Positions 6,346-15,450 of a stretch of 53,658 bases of DNA are shown here, piece after piece. The position numbers and the translations under genes are program-made. The DNA lies in NCBI RefSeq assembly GCF_016901575.1, contig NZ_JACJKQ010000016.1:1-53658 (forward strand). Reading direction: 5' to 3'. A model generated the notes under the pieces. That model had not been told where the DNA came from. It saw nothing but the letters and a program-made list of their open reading frames with translations, and made no database searches. This DNA is from Enorma phocaeensis (GTDB taxonomy: Bacteria > Actinomycetota > Coriobacteriia > Coriobacteriales > Coriobacteriaceae). The first letter of the stretch is position 1; each line of letters opens with the position of its first letter.

Positions 6346-7893
6346 ATGGCTTGCACCACTATATTGATTGGCAAGGCGGCGAGCTACGACGGCTCGACCA
6401 TCATCGCGCGCAACGAGGACTCGCCGAACGGGCAGTTCGAGCCCAAGCGCATGCATGTGGTGAGCCGCGACGAGCAGCCCCGCGTCTACAAGAGCGTCGA
6501 GTCTCATCTCACCATCGAGCTGCCTGACAGCCCCATGCGCTACACCTCGGTGCCCGACGCCTTGCCCGGCCACGGCGTGTGGGCGGCGGCGGGTTTCAAC
6601 GAGGCCAACGTCGCCATGACCGCTACCGAGACCATCACGTCGAACGAGCGCGTGCTCGGCGCGGACCCGCTCGTGGCATACCGGCCCGCCGTCGGCGTCG
6701 AGGGCGAAGACGGCTATCTCCCCGAGGTGCCCGGCGGCATAGGCGAGGAGGACATGGTGACCCTCGTCTTGCCGTACATCGCCAGCGCTCGCGACGGCGT
6801 GCGTCGCCTGGGCGAACTGCTCGAGCGGTTTGGCACCTACGAGATGAACGGCATCGCATTTTCCGATGTTGACGAGATCTGGTGGCTTGAGACCGTGGGC
6901 GGCCACCACTGGATCGCCAAGCGCGTGCCCGATGACGCCTATGTCACGATGCCCAACCAGCTCGGTATCGACTCGTTTGACCTTGCGGACGCCGAGGGAG
7001 AGCAGCGAGAGCACATGGCGAGCGCGGACCTTCGCGCATGGATGGCCGAGAACCACCTGGATCTCACCCTCTCTTCGTCGCAGGTCGGCTTCTCGGCGAA
7101 AGGGGCGTCCGAGGGGTCTTCGGTCTTCAACCCGCGCGACGCGTTTGGCTCGCACAGCGATTCCGACCACGTCTACAACACGCCCCGTGCGTGGTATATG
7201 CAGCGCTGCCTAAACCCGAGCGACCGCTGGGACGGACCCGCCGCCCCGCTGCGTCCGGAGTCCGACAACATTCCCTGGTCGCGCACGCCCGAGCGCAAGC
7301 TCACCATCGAGGACGTGAAATACGTGCTCTCCGCCCATTTCCAAGGCACGCCGTACGACCCGTATGGAAAGGCCGGCACCGACGCCACCCGCGCCATGTA
7401 TCGACCCATCGGCATCAATCGCAACGGCCAGCTTGCCGTCCTGCAGATTCGCCCGTATCGCCCCGAGGCATCGCGCACGGTTCAATGGATGGCGTTCGGC
7501 TCCAACCCGTTCAACGCGCTCGTCCCCTTCTATGGCAACGTCGACGCGGCGCCCGAGTATCTGGCCAACACCACCGCGCGCGTGACCACCGAGAGCTTCT
7601 ACTGGGCAAACCGCGTGATCGCCGCCCTCGCAGACGCCCGCTTCCATGAGAACTCGGCGGCGGTCGAGCGCTATCAGGAGAAGGTCGGCTCGCTTGGCCA
7701 CCAGATGCTCCGCGAGACCGACGCCGAGGTGGCAGGTCTTCCCGCCGCGGAGGTCCCCGCTGTGCTCGAGCAGGCAAACGACCGCATGGCGGCGGACCTC
7801 AAGCGCGAGACCGAGGACCTGCTGGGGCGCGTGCTCTACACCACGAGCTGCGCCATGAAGAACGGCTTCGCGATGTCGGACAACGAGCGCTAG
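6346..7893 (+). CDS. C69-family dipeptidase
   Basis: This 515-residue N-terminal nucleophile hydrolase cleaves dipeptides. The start MACTTILIGKAASYDGSTII places the nucleophilic Cys at position 3, and the ARNEDS motif that follows is diagnostic of family C69 (PepD-like). Conserved later segments include AAGFNEANVAMTATETI, WWLETVGGHHWIAKRVPDD and SRTVQWMAFG. No signal peptide is visible, so it should act in the cytoplasm on imported peptides. The ATG follows CAGGGAGGAACTCC. It appears to be a single-gene unit ending in a GC-rich hairpin at 7902-7927. Confidence 0.93.
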   Translation: MACTTILIGKAASYDGSTIIARNEDSPNGQFEPKRMHVVSRDEQPRVYKSVESHLTIELPDSPMRYTSVPDALPGHGVWAAAGFNEANVAMTATETITSNERVLGADPLVAYRPAVGVEGEDGYLPEVPGGIGEEDMVTLVLPYIASARDGVRRLGELLERFGTYEMNGIAFSDVDEIWWLETVGGHHWIAKRVPDDAYVTMPNQLGIDSFDLADAEGEQREHMASADLRAWMAENHLDLTLSSSQVGFSAKGASEGSSVFNPRDAFGSHSDSDHVYNTPRAWYMQRCLNPSDRWDGPAAPLRPESDNIPWSRTPERKLTIEDVKYVLSAHFQGTPYDPYGKAGTDATRAMYRPIGINRNGQLAVLQIRPYRPEASRTVQWMAFGSNPFNALVPFYGNVDAAPEYLANTTARVTTESFYWANRVIAALADARFHENSAAVERYQEKVGSLGHQMLRETDAEVAGLPAAEVPAVLEQANDRMAADLKRETEDLLGRVLYTTSCAMKNGFAMSDNER

Positions 7894-7901
7894 GGCTATC
7901 G

Positions 7902-7927
7902 GGCTCCCGTCTCCCGGGACGGGAGCC
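7902..7927 (+). terminator. Hairpin after the C69 dipeptidase
   Basis: GGCTCCCGTC and GACGGGAGCC form a perfect 10-base stem with a 6-base loop, 9 bases after the stop codon. There is no T-run, so it may need Rho or act as a 3' stabiliser. Confidence 0.65.
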
Positions 7928-8053
7928 GCTCCCGCTCGGGCCCGCCGCCGGTGCCTACCGTTTGCGGCAGCTCGTTATGGGCGTGCGCAATGGGGTACAA
8001 GAAGTGAAATGCAGCCGTCCCTGCCGGCAGCCCCGGCAGATGAAGGAGACATC

Positions 8054-8518
8054 ATGGCCACCACCTTTGAAGATCTCGTCAACAATATGGTGAACATCGG
8101 TATCGGCATGGCTGCCACGGCGGCAGAGAAGGGCAAGGAGGTCCTCGACGACCTGAACGCCAAGGGCGAGCAGGTCCGCAGCGAGAAGCCCTCGTCTGAC
8201 TTTGCCCGCTCCATGTCCGATGTGTTCGTGCAGGCGGGCGGCGCCTTTAGCGACGTCACCGACCGTTTGAGCTCGCAGGGCTCGAGCGTCGCCGAGCGCG
8301 TGCTCGACGAGCTGATCTTGGCCCGAGTGCGCATGCTCACCATGTCTGAGCGCACGGAGTTTTTGGCGCACGTGCGCGACCTGGTCGATTCGGTGGACGA
8401 TGCCACGGTGACGGTGGAGGTCGAGTCGGTCGAAGAGGAGCCTGACGCCGGCGCGGACGCCCCCGTCGACGAGGCGGCAGATGCCGACGAGGCCGCCGCA
8501 GACGGTAAGGACGCATAG
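8054..8518 (+). CDS. Phasin-like protein
   Basis: The 154-residue protein begins with a helical segment, FEDLVNNMVNIGIGMAATAAEKGKEVLDDLNAKGEQ, resembling small phasin-family proteins. These are often encoded just before UbiB/AarF kinases in Gram-positive anaerobes, where no polyhydroxyalkanoate synthase need be present. A second helical region (about 75-115) is followed by a low-complexity acidic Ala/Asp/Glu tail (about 125-154). It has no signal peptide. The ATG follows GAAGGAGACATC. Only 4 bases separate its stop from ubiB, so the two form an operon. A granule or membrane-surface coat role in support of the kinase is a guess. Confidence 0.6.
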   Translation: MATTFEDLVNNMVNIGIGMAATAAEKGKEVLDDLNAKGEQVRSEKPSSDFARSMSDVFVQAGGAFSDVTDRLSSQGSSVAERVLDELILARVRMLTMSERTEFLAHVRDLVDSVDDATVTVEVESVEEEPDAGADAPVDEAADADEAAADGKDA

Positions 8519-8522
8519 ATAT

Positions 8523-10295
8523 ATGACGAAAGACGCCGGCAAAGCTGAGGCCCACCACGAGCCGCTGATTCCCGAGGAGCCCGGCTTCGTCGAGGAAGAG
8601 CCCCTCATTCCTTCTCGCTCGGCTCGTCGTCGCGAGCGCGCCGCCGACGAGTTCCCTGAAGAGCCCGAAGTGATGGCGGATACAGAGAAGTATCAGCTCA
8701 GCTTTGCCGGCCGTCGCAAGCGTATCGCCGAGATCTTCCGGCTGGCACGCAAGTACGAGGTGTGGAACAACATCACCCCCGTGCGCCTGCGGTGCCTGCT
8801 CGAGGAGCTCGGCCCCATGTTCGTGAAGATGGGCCAAATTCTGGCGAACCGCTCGGAGATCTTGCCGCAGCGGTTTTGCGACGAGCTTCGTCGCCTCCGC
8901 ACCGATGTCGAGCCCGTCCCGTATTCGGTGGTCCTCGAGTGCCTCGAGGCCGAGTACGGCTTGAAGCTCGGCGAGATCTTCGATGCGATCGACCCCAACC
9001 CGCTCGGCTCGGCTTCGCTCGCGCAGGTGCATCGCGCTCGCCTGGTGAGCGGGGAGGACGTCGCGGTGAAGATCCAGCGTCCCGGCGCGCAGCAGGTCAT
9101 GGCGCAGGACATCGACATCATGCGCTCCCTTGCCCGCCATGTGTCGCGCTTCTTCAAGACCGACCAGATCGTCGACCTGCGCGACGTGGTCGAGGAGCTT
9201 TGGCAGTCCTTCCGCGAAGAGACCAACTTCCTTATGGAGGCGCGCAACCTCGACGAGTTCCACTCCTTTCACGCGAGCTCTCACGGCATCTCGTGTCCAA
9301 AGTCCTACCTCGATCTGTGCACCGAGCACATCGTGGTCATGGACTACATCGACGGCATCTCGATCGCCGAGCCCCAACGCTTGGTGCGCCAGGGCTACAC
9401 CTTGCGCGAGATCGGCTCGCGCATCGTCGACGACTACGCGACCCAGGTACTCGACGACGGCTTCTTCCACGCCGACCCGCATGCCGGCAACATCATCCTG
9501 TCGGACGGGGTCATCTACTTCATCGACCTCGGGATGGTGGGGCGCATGTCCAGCCATGACCGCGGGGTGGTGAAGGAGATCATCTTCGCCGTCGCGCAAA
9601 ACGACGTGCCGCGCCTCAAGGACGCCTTCATGCGCTTCGCGATCTCTCGCGGCGACACCTCGCAGATCGACCACACGGCGTTTCTCACCGACCTCGACTA
9701 TATCGTGCAGGACTTCGGAGGCAGGGACCTGGCCGACCTGGACATCGGGCGCTTCTTGACCTCCCTGATCAACCTGGCGCGTAAAAACGACATCGAGCTG
9801 CCCAGCGTGGTCACGATGTTCGCGCGCGGCATGGTGACGCTCGAGGGGCTGCTCTCCGAGTACATGCCCGACGTGAACATGGTCCAGATCATCTCCGACC
9901 ACATCGCGAACGAGACGAGCTCGTTCGAGCGCGTCGAGAAGGCGGCGCAGGAGCTGCTCATGGGAACGGGCCGTGCGGTGAAGGGGTCGCTCGAGGCGGC
10001 GGAGTACCTGGGCCTCGCCTCGCGCATGCTCACCCGCGGGCAGCTCAAGGTGAACACCGAGCTCATGGGGTCCGAGGAGGTGCTGCGACACGTGGGCGGC
10101 ATCGTGGACCGCGCCTCCATGGCGATCGTGATCGCAGGCCTCTTCATCGGCTCGTCGGTGGTGTACTACGCAAAGATCGAGCCGGTGATCTTCGGGATCC
10201 CGGTGATCGGCTTTTTGGGATATCTGTCAGCCTTGGTGCTCGCGCTCATGCTGGGGCGCGAGATCTGGCGAAACTCCCACGGCAGGCGCCGCTAG
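8523..10295 (+). CDS. UbiB/AarF (ABC1) family atypical kinase
   Basis: This 590-residue member of the protein-kinase-like UbiB family has the diagnostic KxGQ motif (FVKMGQILANR). It also has the Ala-rich nucleotide loop replacement GSASLAQVHRA, the VAIK-like Lys in VAVKIQRPG, the catalytic loop HADPHAGNI and the metal-binding IDLGMVG. Two hydrophobic helices close to the C-terminus (about 535-580) anchor it in the membrane. UbiB proteins support quinone or isoprenoid-lipid metabolism by ATPase activity; the substrate here is unknown. The acidic N-terminal stretch (about 1-55) is not part of the family core. It forms an operon with the phasin-like gene. Confidence 0.9.
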   Translation: MTKDAGKAEAHHEPLIPEEPGFVEEEPLIPSRSARRRERAADEFPEEPEVMADTEKYQLSFAGRRKRIAEIFRLARKYEVWNNITPVRLRCLLEELGPMFVKMGQILANRSEILPQRFCDELRRLRTDVEPVPYSVVLECLEAEYGLKLGEIFDAIDPNPLGSASLAQVHRARLVSGEDVAVKIQRPGAQQVMAQDIDIMRSLARHVSRFFKTDQIVDLRDVVEELWQSFREETNFLMEARNLDEFHSFHASSHGISCPKSYLDLCTEHIVVMDYIDGISIAEPQRLVRQGYTLREIGSRIVDDYATQVLDDGFFHADPHAGNIILSDGVIYFIDLGMVGRMSSHDRGVVKEIIFAVAQNDVPRLKDAFMRFAISRGDTSQIDHTAFLTDLDYIVQDFGGRDLADLDIGRFLTSLINLARKNDIELPSVVTMFARGMVTLEGLLSEYMPDVNMVQIISDHIANETSSFERVEKAAQELLMGTGRAVKGSLEAAEYLGLASRMLTRGQLKVNTELMGSEEVLRHVGGIVDRASMAIVIAGLFIGSSVVYYAKIEPVIFGIPVIGFLGYLSALVLALMLGREIWRNSHGRRR

Positions 10296-10329
10296 CCAGC
10301 CTGGCCGCGGCGGCCATGCGCCGGCGAAT

Positions 10330-10926
10330 CTAGGCGGGGTTTACGATCTGGATGTTGGAGAAGGCCTTCGTCGCGGGGTCATAGTCAAAGACGAGGATGC
10401 AGCAGTTGCCCAAAAAGACGTCCTGCGGGCAGGTGGCGCGGGACTCCCAGGCGAGCTTGAACTGCGTGATGATCGCCCCGTGGGAGACGGCGAGCACGTT
10501 GTCGCCGGGATGGGCGTCCATGGCGCGGGTCAGCGTCTCGACGATGCGCGAGCGCGCCTCTAGCTCGTAGTCGCCACCGACCTCGACAAGCTCGTCATGG
10601 GGGTTCCACGGCGTGATGGGCATGGCGTCTTGCGGCCCCGCCTCGTAGATGCCGTAGCATCGCTCGATAAGGCCCGGCTCGTCGGCGCGGGGGACGCCCG
10701 AGTAACGCGGGTTGTGCCCGATCACGATGTCGAGGGTGTCGTGCGCACGCCCCAGCGGGGATGAGCAGAGGTATCCGACCTCGACCTCATGCTCGGCATA
10801 CCAGCGGGCGGCCGCGACGGCCTGGTCGCGTCCCGCCTGGGTGAGCGGCGAGTCGCAGTGTCCTTGCACGAGCTTCAAGACGTTGAATTCGGTTTGTCCG
10901 TGGCGCATGAGGTAAAGACGAGGCAT
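10330..10926 (-). CDS. Histidine phosphatase family protein
   Basis: The 198-residue protein has the phosphoglycerate-mutase-like fold: LMRHGQTEFN with the phosphorylated His near residue 9, CSSPLGRAHDT, an IERCYGIYEAG acid segment (position of the catalytic Glu), and SHGAIITQF with the second His. Substrates in this family range from phosphoglycerate to cobalamin phosphate and cannot be told from sequence. The ATG follows GGAGACCCC. It is convergent with ubiB. The gap contains only a short GGCC-type stem. Confidence 0.88.
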   Translation of the reverse strand: MPRLYLMRHGQTEFNVLKLVQGHCDSPLTQAGRDQAVAAARWYAEHEVEVGYLCSSPLGRAHDTLDIVIGHNPRYSGVPRADEPGLIERCYGIYEAGPQDAMPITPWNPHDELVEVGGDYELEARSRIVETLTRAMDAHPGDNVLAVSHGAIITQFKLAWESRATCPQDVFLGNCCILVFDYDPATKAFSNIQIVNPA

Positions 10927-11041
10927 GGGGTCTCCTGGCGAAGGTGGCGGGGCGGTGGGACGAGTCGGTGCGAGGACCCCGGCGGCTGCCCTTCACGATG
11001 GCTGCGGGGCGGTCGCCGGGCGCTTCGGCCCAAGGAGGATG

Positions 11042-11593
11042 TTACAGCAGCTTCTCGTAGGCGATGCGCACGATGTCGGTTTCGGCGTCGCCCTTTGTGG
11101 AGAGCTTGAAGGCGCTGAGCTCGCTAAACCCCTGCTTGGCAAGGAAGCTGCGCATTGCAAGGTTGCCGGGATGCGTGTCGATGCGTATGCTCGAGCGGCC
11201 GGCGCGGCGGGCGAGGTCCTCGGCGGATGCAAACAAGAACGCCATGACGCCACGCTTGAGCGCGGCCTCGGCGGTGGCACATCGATGGATCGCGGCATAG
11301 GGGACCGGCTCCTCGGAAGGGTTCGCGGTGAGCCAGTCGATGCCCGAGGCGGCGTAGTCGCGGTCCAGGTCGAGCCTCAGGGCGAGGGCGCCCACGAGCT
11401 CTCCGGCGGCCGTGGCGGCGACGTGGCAGGCGCCGAGCGCGATGTCCTGCTCGACCGATGCGAGGTCGGGGTATCCGTGTTGCCACTGCTCGATGCCAAA
11501 CCGGGCTATCGAGCGCTTGCCGTCGTCGAGTATCTCCATCACGCGGGTCGCCTCAGAAGCGGTCGCGCGGCGCATGGTGAGCGTGTCTTCCAT
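11042..11593 (-). CDS. GNAT family N-acetyltransferase
   Basis: The 183-residue protein has a GNAT layout: an N-terminal RRATASEATRVMEILDDGKRSIA segment, the GELVGALALRLD strand, a VPYAAIHRCATAEAALKRGVMAFLF acetyl-CoA region with a weak R/Q-x-x-G-x-G/A equivalent, IRIDTHPGNLAMRSFLAKQGF, and a C-terminal YEKLL. The THPGN/FLAKQGF part is typical of small-molecule acetyltransferases. The acceptor is unknown. It lies 115 bases upstream of the phosphatase gene on the same strand and 230 bases downstream of the methionyl-tRNA synthetase. Confidence 0.85.
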   Translation of the reverse strand: MEDTLTMRRATASEATRVMEILDDGKRSIARFGIEQWQHGYPDLASVEQDIALGACHVAATAAGELVGALALRLDLDRDYAASGIDWLTANPSEEPVPYAAIHRCATAEAALKRGVMAFLFASAEDLARRAGRSSIRIDTHPGNLAMRSFLAKQGFSELSAFKLSTKGDAETDIVRIAYEKLL

Positions 11594-11751
11594 GGAGAAC
11601 CCTTTCTATCTTGGGGAGCGTTGCTCCAGCTGTTTGCACGGACCACCGATTATGCCCCTTGCAGACGTTCCCGATGCGCAGCCGGGCGTCTCCGCCAATC
11701 CTCGACAAACGGGTGCTTGTTGCCAGCGGGCTGCCCGTGCGGGCGAAACGA

Positions 11752-11778
11752 AGAGAGCCCCGGCAGGCGGGGCTCTCT
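11752..11778 (-). terminator. Terminator of the methionyl-tRNA synthetase gene
   Basis: AGAGAGCCCCG and CGGGGCTCTCT form an 11-base perfect stem with a 5-base loop, 46 bases beyond the stop codon. On the minus strand it is followed by TTCGTTTCG, a modest T-rich run. Confidence 0.75.
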
Positions 11779-11824
11779 GGTAGCCGATGGCTGCAGGCGC
11801 GGGGCGCGCGCCGGGGCCTCGTCC

Positions 11825-13891
11825 CTAGAACGAGAAGAAGTCGAAGCGCGGCGGCAGCGCGACGACCTGGTGCGCGCCGGCCTTTTCGCCAAGCGACGCC
11901 AAGAGCTCGTCGGTGGTGTCGAAGACGTGCTCCCACGAGAAGAAGACGGCGGGGTCGATGGCGAAGTGCTCGCAGATGAGCTCGCACCCGCGCGGCACGA
12001 CGCCGTGCATGAGGACCGTCGCCACGCGCAGCTCGAAGAATGCGTCCACAAGGGCCTGGCGCATGAGGTCGTCGCCGGCGGCTTGGTCGTCTGCCTGCGC
12101 GGCCTTCGCCGCCTTGCTGGCATCGCTCCAGCGCTTGTTGGCGGCGCGCAGGAAGGTGTCGCATACGCCGAGGGCGCGATGCAACTCGAAGGTGTGCATG
12201 TACCGCTCAAAGGCAAGGACGGCCTGCTCGGCGGCATCGCGTGCGGCGGGGCTGGGATCGCCTGCGGGGATGCACCCCGTGCGCACCGACGAAGGGTCCC
12301 CGTCCTTGACGGCGACGCCGTAGAAGCACGAGCGTGCCAGGCGGTTGAACACGCCGGTAAGCAGCGTCCCCTCCTTCTGCACGGGGTCGATCACGCGCTT
12401 GTCGTCGCGGGCGAGCAACGGGCTTCCGTCGGGGTTCTTGCCGGTCTCGCGCGTGTCGTAGGCCTTCGGGGAGAAGCTCACGGGCTTTTCGCCCAGGCCG
12501 AGCGACAGGAAGTGGGCGCGCAGCTGCTCGGCGCTGTAGTGATCGAGCAGTTCGCTTGCGGGCGGCGGCGGGGTTTGCGAGCTGGAGCTCGCCTTCTTGC
12601 CCATGTAGAGCACGTGGTAGTTCGCGACCAGGGTGCTCTGCTGCATGTTGCAGCCGAGCGCTTCCCACATGGCGGTCTGCGCCACGCCGTAGAAATAGAT
12701 GTTGTCCTGGCCGATGAACTGGTAGGCATGGGCCTCGTCGCTGCACCACCAGTCGTGCCAGTCGAGGCTCGCGTAGCGGTCGCCGCGTCCGGTGCGCTTC
12801 GCCTCGGCGAGCGCGGTGCGCGTGAAGCTGATGGGCGCCCAGAGGCTCTCGGGCCATACCCAGCAGGTGAGGCCGGAGCATCCGCACTCGTCGGTGACGG
12901 GCACGCCCCATTCGATGTTGCCCGTGATGCGGAACGGAACGAGCGCCTTGCCCGAACGGAAGCGAACCCCGCCCTGGTTGAGGACCTCGTGTGCCTCGTC
13001 GCGCTCGAGCCAGCTGGGGAAGGTCACCGTGAAGGAGCTCTTGTTGCCCTCGGGCTCTGCGACGACGTGCTCGGGAAGCTGGTCCTCGATGGCATCGAAG
13101 GCCTCGCGGAACTTGTTTTGAATGTAGAGCTGCGGCGGGTTGAGCCACTCCTCGAGGGTCTTCACCACCACGGGGCGCACCGTCTCGTCGTCCTCGAGCT
13201 TGCTGGTGTAGTCCTTGAGGAAGTCGAGGTAGGCGGGCAGGTCGAAGTAGATGTTGTCGACCGGGCGCAGCTCGGGCGTCTCGCCGGTGAGGGCGCTCTT
13301 GGGGGCGATGAGCTCTTCGGGCTCAAACTGATGGCCCAGGTCGCACTCGTCGGCATAGGCCTTCTCGGACTTGCAGCCCTGGATGGGGCAGCGGCCCAGC
13401 ACCTGGCGGCCGTTCAAGAACTGGCCGGCGACCGGGTCGAAGAACTGCTTGGTGGCACGCTTCTGCAGCACGCCGCGCTCCTTCAGGCGCATGATGACCT
13501 CGTCGGTCATCTGCTCGTGCACGTGGACGGCGGGCTCGAGCGCGCTGCCGCCGAAGAAGTCGGGCTCGATGTCGTAGCCGGCGAGCGTCGATGCCTGGCG
13601 CTCGTGGTTCTCCTCGACGTAGTCGGAGATGTGCTTCTCGTAGCCCTTCTCGTCGCGGAGCTTGCGATAGCTCTCCATGATGGGGGAGCCGTAGCAGTCG
13701 GTGCCCGAGACGAACAGGACGTTCTCGGCGCCCAGACGGTCGCGCAGGAAGCGCGCGTAGAAGTCCGCCGGGACAAACACGCCGCCCACATGTCCGAAAT
13801 GCAGGTTCTTGTTGCCATAGGGCATGCCCGCCGTGACGACGGCGCGCTTGGGCCAGCTGGGGCGGGATGCTCGGCTGAGCTTCTGAGCCAT
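11825..13891 (-). CDS. Methionyl-tRNA synthetase-like class I synthetase with unusual KMSKS loop
   Basis: The 688-residue protein charges tRNA, most likely with methionine. The class I HIGH motif reads HFGHVGG, inside AGMPYGNKNLHFGHVGG. A Cys/His zinc-binding insertion is visible in RCPIQGCKSEKAY...CDLGHQF, and NQGGVRFRSG with CSGLTCWVWPESLW belongs to the catalytic domain. The KMSKS loop is replaced by GKKASSSSQTPPPP near residue 431. I recognise this variant from a group of anaerobe proteins annotated as class I tRNA ligases or MetRS. Residues about 490-650 form the helical anticodon-binding domain. No C-terminal dimerisation EMAP domain is present. ATG 13891 follows AAGGGAGTGTTCCT. Confidence 0.85.
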   Translation of the reverse strand: MAQKLSRASRPSWPKRAVVTAGMPYGNKNLHFGHVGGVFVPADFYARFLRDRLGAENVLFVSGTDCYGSPIMESYRKLRDEKGYEKHISDYVEENHERQASTLAGYDIEPDFFGGSALEPAVHVHEQMTDEVIMRLKERGVLQKRATKQFFDPVAGQFLNGRQVLGRCPIQGCKSEKAYADECDLGHQFEPEELIAPKSALTGETPELRPVDNIYFDLPAYLDFLKDYTSKLEDDETVRPVVVKTLEEWLNPPQLYIQNKFREAFDAIEDQLPEHVVAEPEGNKSSFTVTFPSWLERDEAHEVLNQGGVRFRSGKALVPFRITGNIEWGVPVTDECGCSGLTCWVWPESLWAPISFTRTALAEAKRTGRGDRYASLDWHDWWCSDEAHAYQFIGQDNIYFYGVAQTAMWEALGCNMQQSTLVANYHVLYMGKKASSSSQTPPPPASELLDHYSAEQLRAHFLSLGLGEKPVSFSPKAYDTRETGKNPDGSPLLARDDKRVIDPVQKEGTLLTGVFNRLARSCFYGVAVKDGDPSSVRTGCIPAGDPSPAARDAAEQAVLAFERYMHTFELHRALGVCDTFLRAANKRWSDASKAAKAAQADDQAAGDDLMRQALVDAFFELRVATVLMHGVVPRGCELICEHFAIDPAVFFSWEHVFDTTDELLASLGEKAGAHQVVALPPRFDFFSF

Positions 13892-13989
13892 AGGAACACT
13901 CCCTTGGTAGCGGGTTGATAGTGATGGATGCAAGATGGCAGGCCCACATTATCGCACATGGACGCATGAATGCGTGTATCCTTGGTCGC

Positions 13990-14742
13990 ATGAGAAAACG
14001 AAGCGACATACACACCTTCGAAGACGAGGCGTTCATAAAGCGGATCTCCATTATGTCGGCATGGGCGTTTCTTGCGGGCGTGCTCGCCACGCTACTGCTC
14101 GCCGCCGCGCTCGCCGCGTGTGCGCCGCAGCGCTTCGATGCCTGGCTGACGGGCTTGTTCGTCGACGACGGAGAGGGCTTCGTCGGGTTTCTGAAGTGGT
14201 TCGGCTGGACGGCCGTGGCGGTGGTCCTGTCGCTCGTCGTGCACGAGCTGGTACACGGGGCGCTCTTCAAGGCGTTCGCTCCGCGCGGCGCCCGCGTGAC
14301 CTTCGGCGCAAACTGGGAGAAGGGCATGCTGTACGCCAGCGCCGAGGGCATCGTCTATTCCCGCGGGCATTACATGGCGGTCGCGCTCGCCCCGACGTTT
14401 CTGGTGACGTCGCTCGTGGTCGCGGCGGGCTTCGCCTGCGGCTGCCCCGTCGCGGGGGCCTTCGCGGCGACGCTGCATCTTTCGGGCTGCACGGGCGACT
14501 GGGGCTATGTGCGCGAGATGCTGCGTGACCCCGGCATCCGCTGGTGCGAGGACACGTCGTGGGGCGTGTGCTTTTACGGCGAAGGGGGTGCTGAGGACGC
14601 CGCCGGCAAAGGCGATGCCGGATTGCAGGGCGGCGCCGAGGAGCTCGATGACGGGTGCGCGCCGGCTCCCGCAAAAGGACGGGAGGACGCGTCCCAGGCG
14701 CCCGCCCCCGACGAGCGCATGGAGTCGGAGGCGCGGCCATGA
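13990..14742 (+). CDS. DUF3267 family putative membrane metalloprotease
   Basis: The 250-residue membrane protein has hydrophobic segments at about 18-42, 66-84, 128-150 and 155-165. The zinc motif HELVH lies at 85-89 (SLVVHELVHGALFKAF), as in DUF3267 proteins, which resemble site-2 zinc proteases. The segment TFGANWEKGMLYASAEG fits the family. The last 55 residues are a hydrophilic tail that the family lacks. The substrate is unknown. The ATG at 13990 has only a weak ribosome site; in-frame ATGs at 13966 and 13915 are possible but no better. Its stop overlaps the start of queH, so the two are coupled. Confidence 0.78.
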   Translation: MRKRSDIHTFEDEAFIKRISIMSAWAFLAGVLATLLLAAALAACAPQRFDAWLTGLFVDDGEGFVGFLKWFGWTAVAVVLSLVVHELVHGALFKAFAPRGARVTFGANWEKGMLYASAEGIVYSRGHYMAVALAPTFLVTSLVVAAGFACGCPVAGAFAATLHLSGCTGDWGYVREMLRDPGIRWCEDTSWGVCFYGEGGAEDAAGKGDAGLQGGAEELDDGCAPAPAKGREDASQAPAPDERMESEARP

Positions 14743-15371
14743 CGCGGTTGCTGCTGCACGCATGCTGCGCCCCGTGCTCGCTCGAGCCGCTGCGCATGCT
14801 TCGCGAGGAGGGGTTCGAGCCCACCATCTGCTGGTGCAACCCCAACATCCAGCCCGCCGAGGAGCACGACCGGCGTCTCGAGGAGCTCAGGCGCTACTGC
14901 GAGGCGACCGAGACCCCGCTCATCGAGGCGGCCGAAGACTATGCTCGCTGGGAGCGCGGGGTAGCGCCGATCGGCGCGCTCTCGCGCGAGCGCCGCTGCC
15001 GCGCGTGCTACGCGCTGCGCCTCGCCGAGGCGTGCCGCGTCGCCGAGCGCGAGGGGTTCGAGCACATAGCGACGACGCTCGCGGTATCTCCCTACCAGCT
15101 CTTTGACGTCTGCAACGAGGTCCTGGCGCAGCTCGCCCGCGCCCATGGCCTCGTGCCGGTCATCCGCGACTTTCGCCCGTGGTATCCCGAGGCCACGCGC
15201 CGGTCGCGCGAGCTGGGCATGTACCGGCAGAACTATTGCGGCTGCCGCTTTTCGGCTGCCGAGGCGGTGCTTGACCGGGCGCATCTGCGCGACGAGCGTC
15301 GCCGGGCAAAAGAGGCCGTCCGCAAGGGAGCTGCAGACAAAGGGGGCTGTGGCGCGGCGGGCTGCGTCTAG
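14739..15371 (+). CDS. queH: Epoxyqueuosine reductase QueH
   Basis: QueH reduces epoxyqueuosine in tRNA to queuosine, the last step of the pathway, without needing cobalamin. The 210-residue protein starts MTRLLLHACCAPCSLEPL with the paired Cys of DUF208/QueH, followed by CWCNPNIQP. Later Cys include RRCRACYALRLAEA and MYRQNYCGCRFS; together they would bind the iron-sulfur cluster and second metal. TTLAVSPYQ is also typical. The ATG overlaps the stop of the DUF3267 gene. queA (16058) and tgt (23073) lie nearby but in other transcription units. Confidence 0.95.
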   Translation: MTRLLLHACCAPCSLEPLRMLREEGFEPTICWCNPNIQPAEEHDRRLEELRRYCEATETPLIEAAEDYARWERGVAPIGALSRERRCRACYALRLAEACRVAEREGFEHIATTLAVSPYQLFDVCNEVLAQLARAHGLVPVIRDFRPWYPEATRRSRELGMYRQNYCGCRFSAAEAVLDRAHLRDERRRAKEAVRKGAADKGGCGAAGCV

Positions 15372-15450
15372 GGTGCGGCCCGCCGCGCCCGCGCCGCGGC
15401 GTGAGGCGACCAGGCCGCTCGAAGAGCGTAAGCGGATGGGGAGGACCATG

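Noticed and set aside
10925-13918. A 997-codon open frame on the plus strand
   Set aside because: It lies opposite the methionyl-tRNA synthetase, acetyltransferase and phosphatase genes, has no ribosome site or known domain, and comes from high GC at third codon positions.
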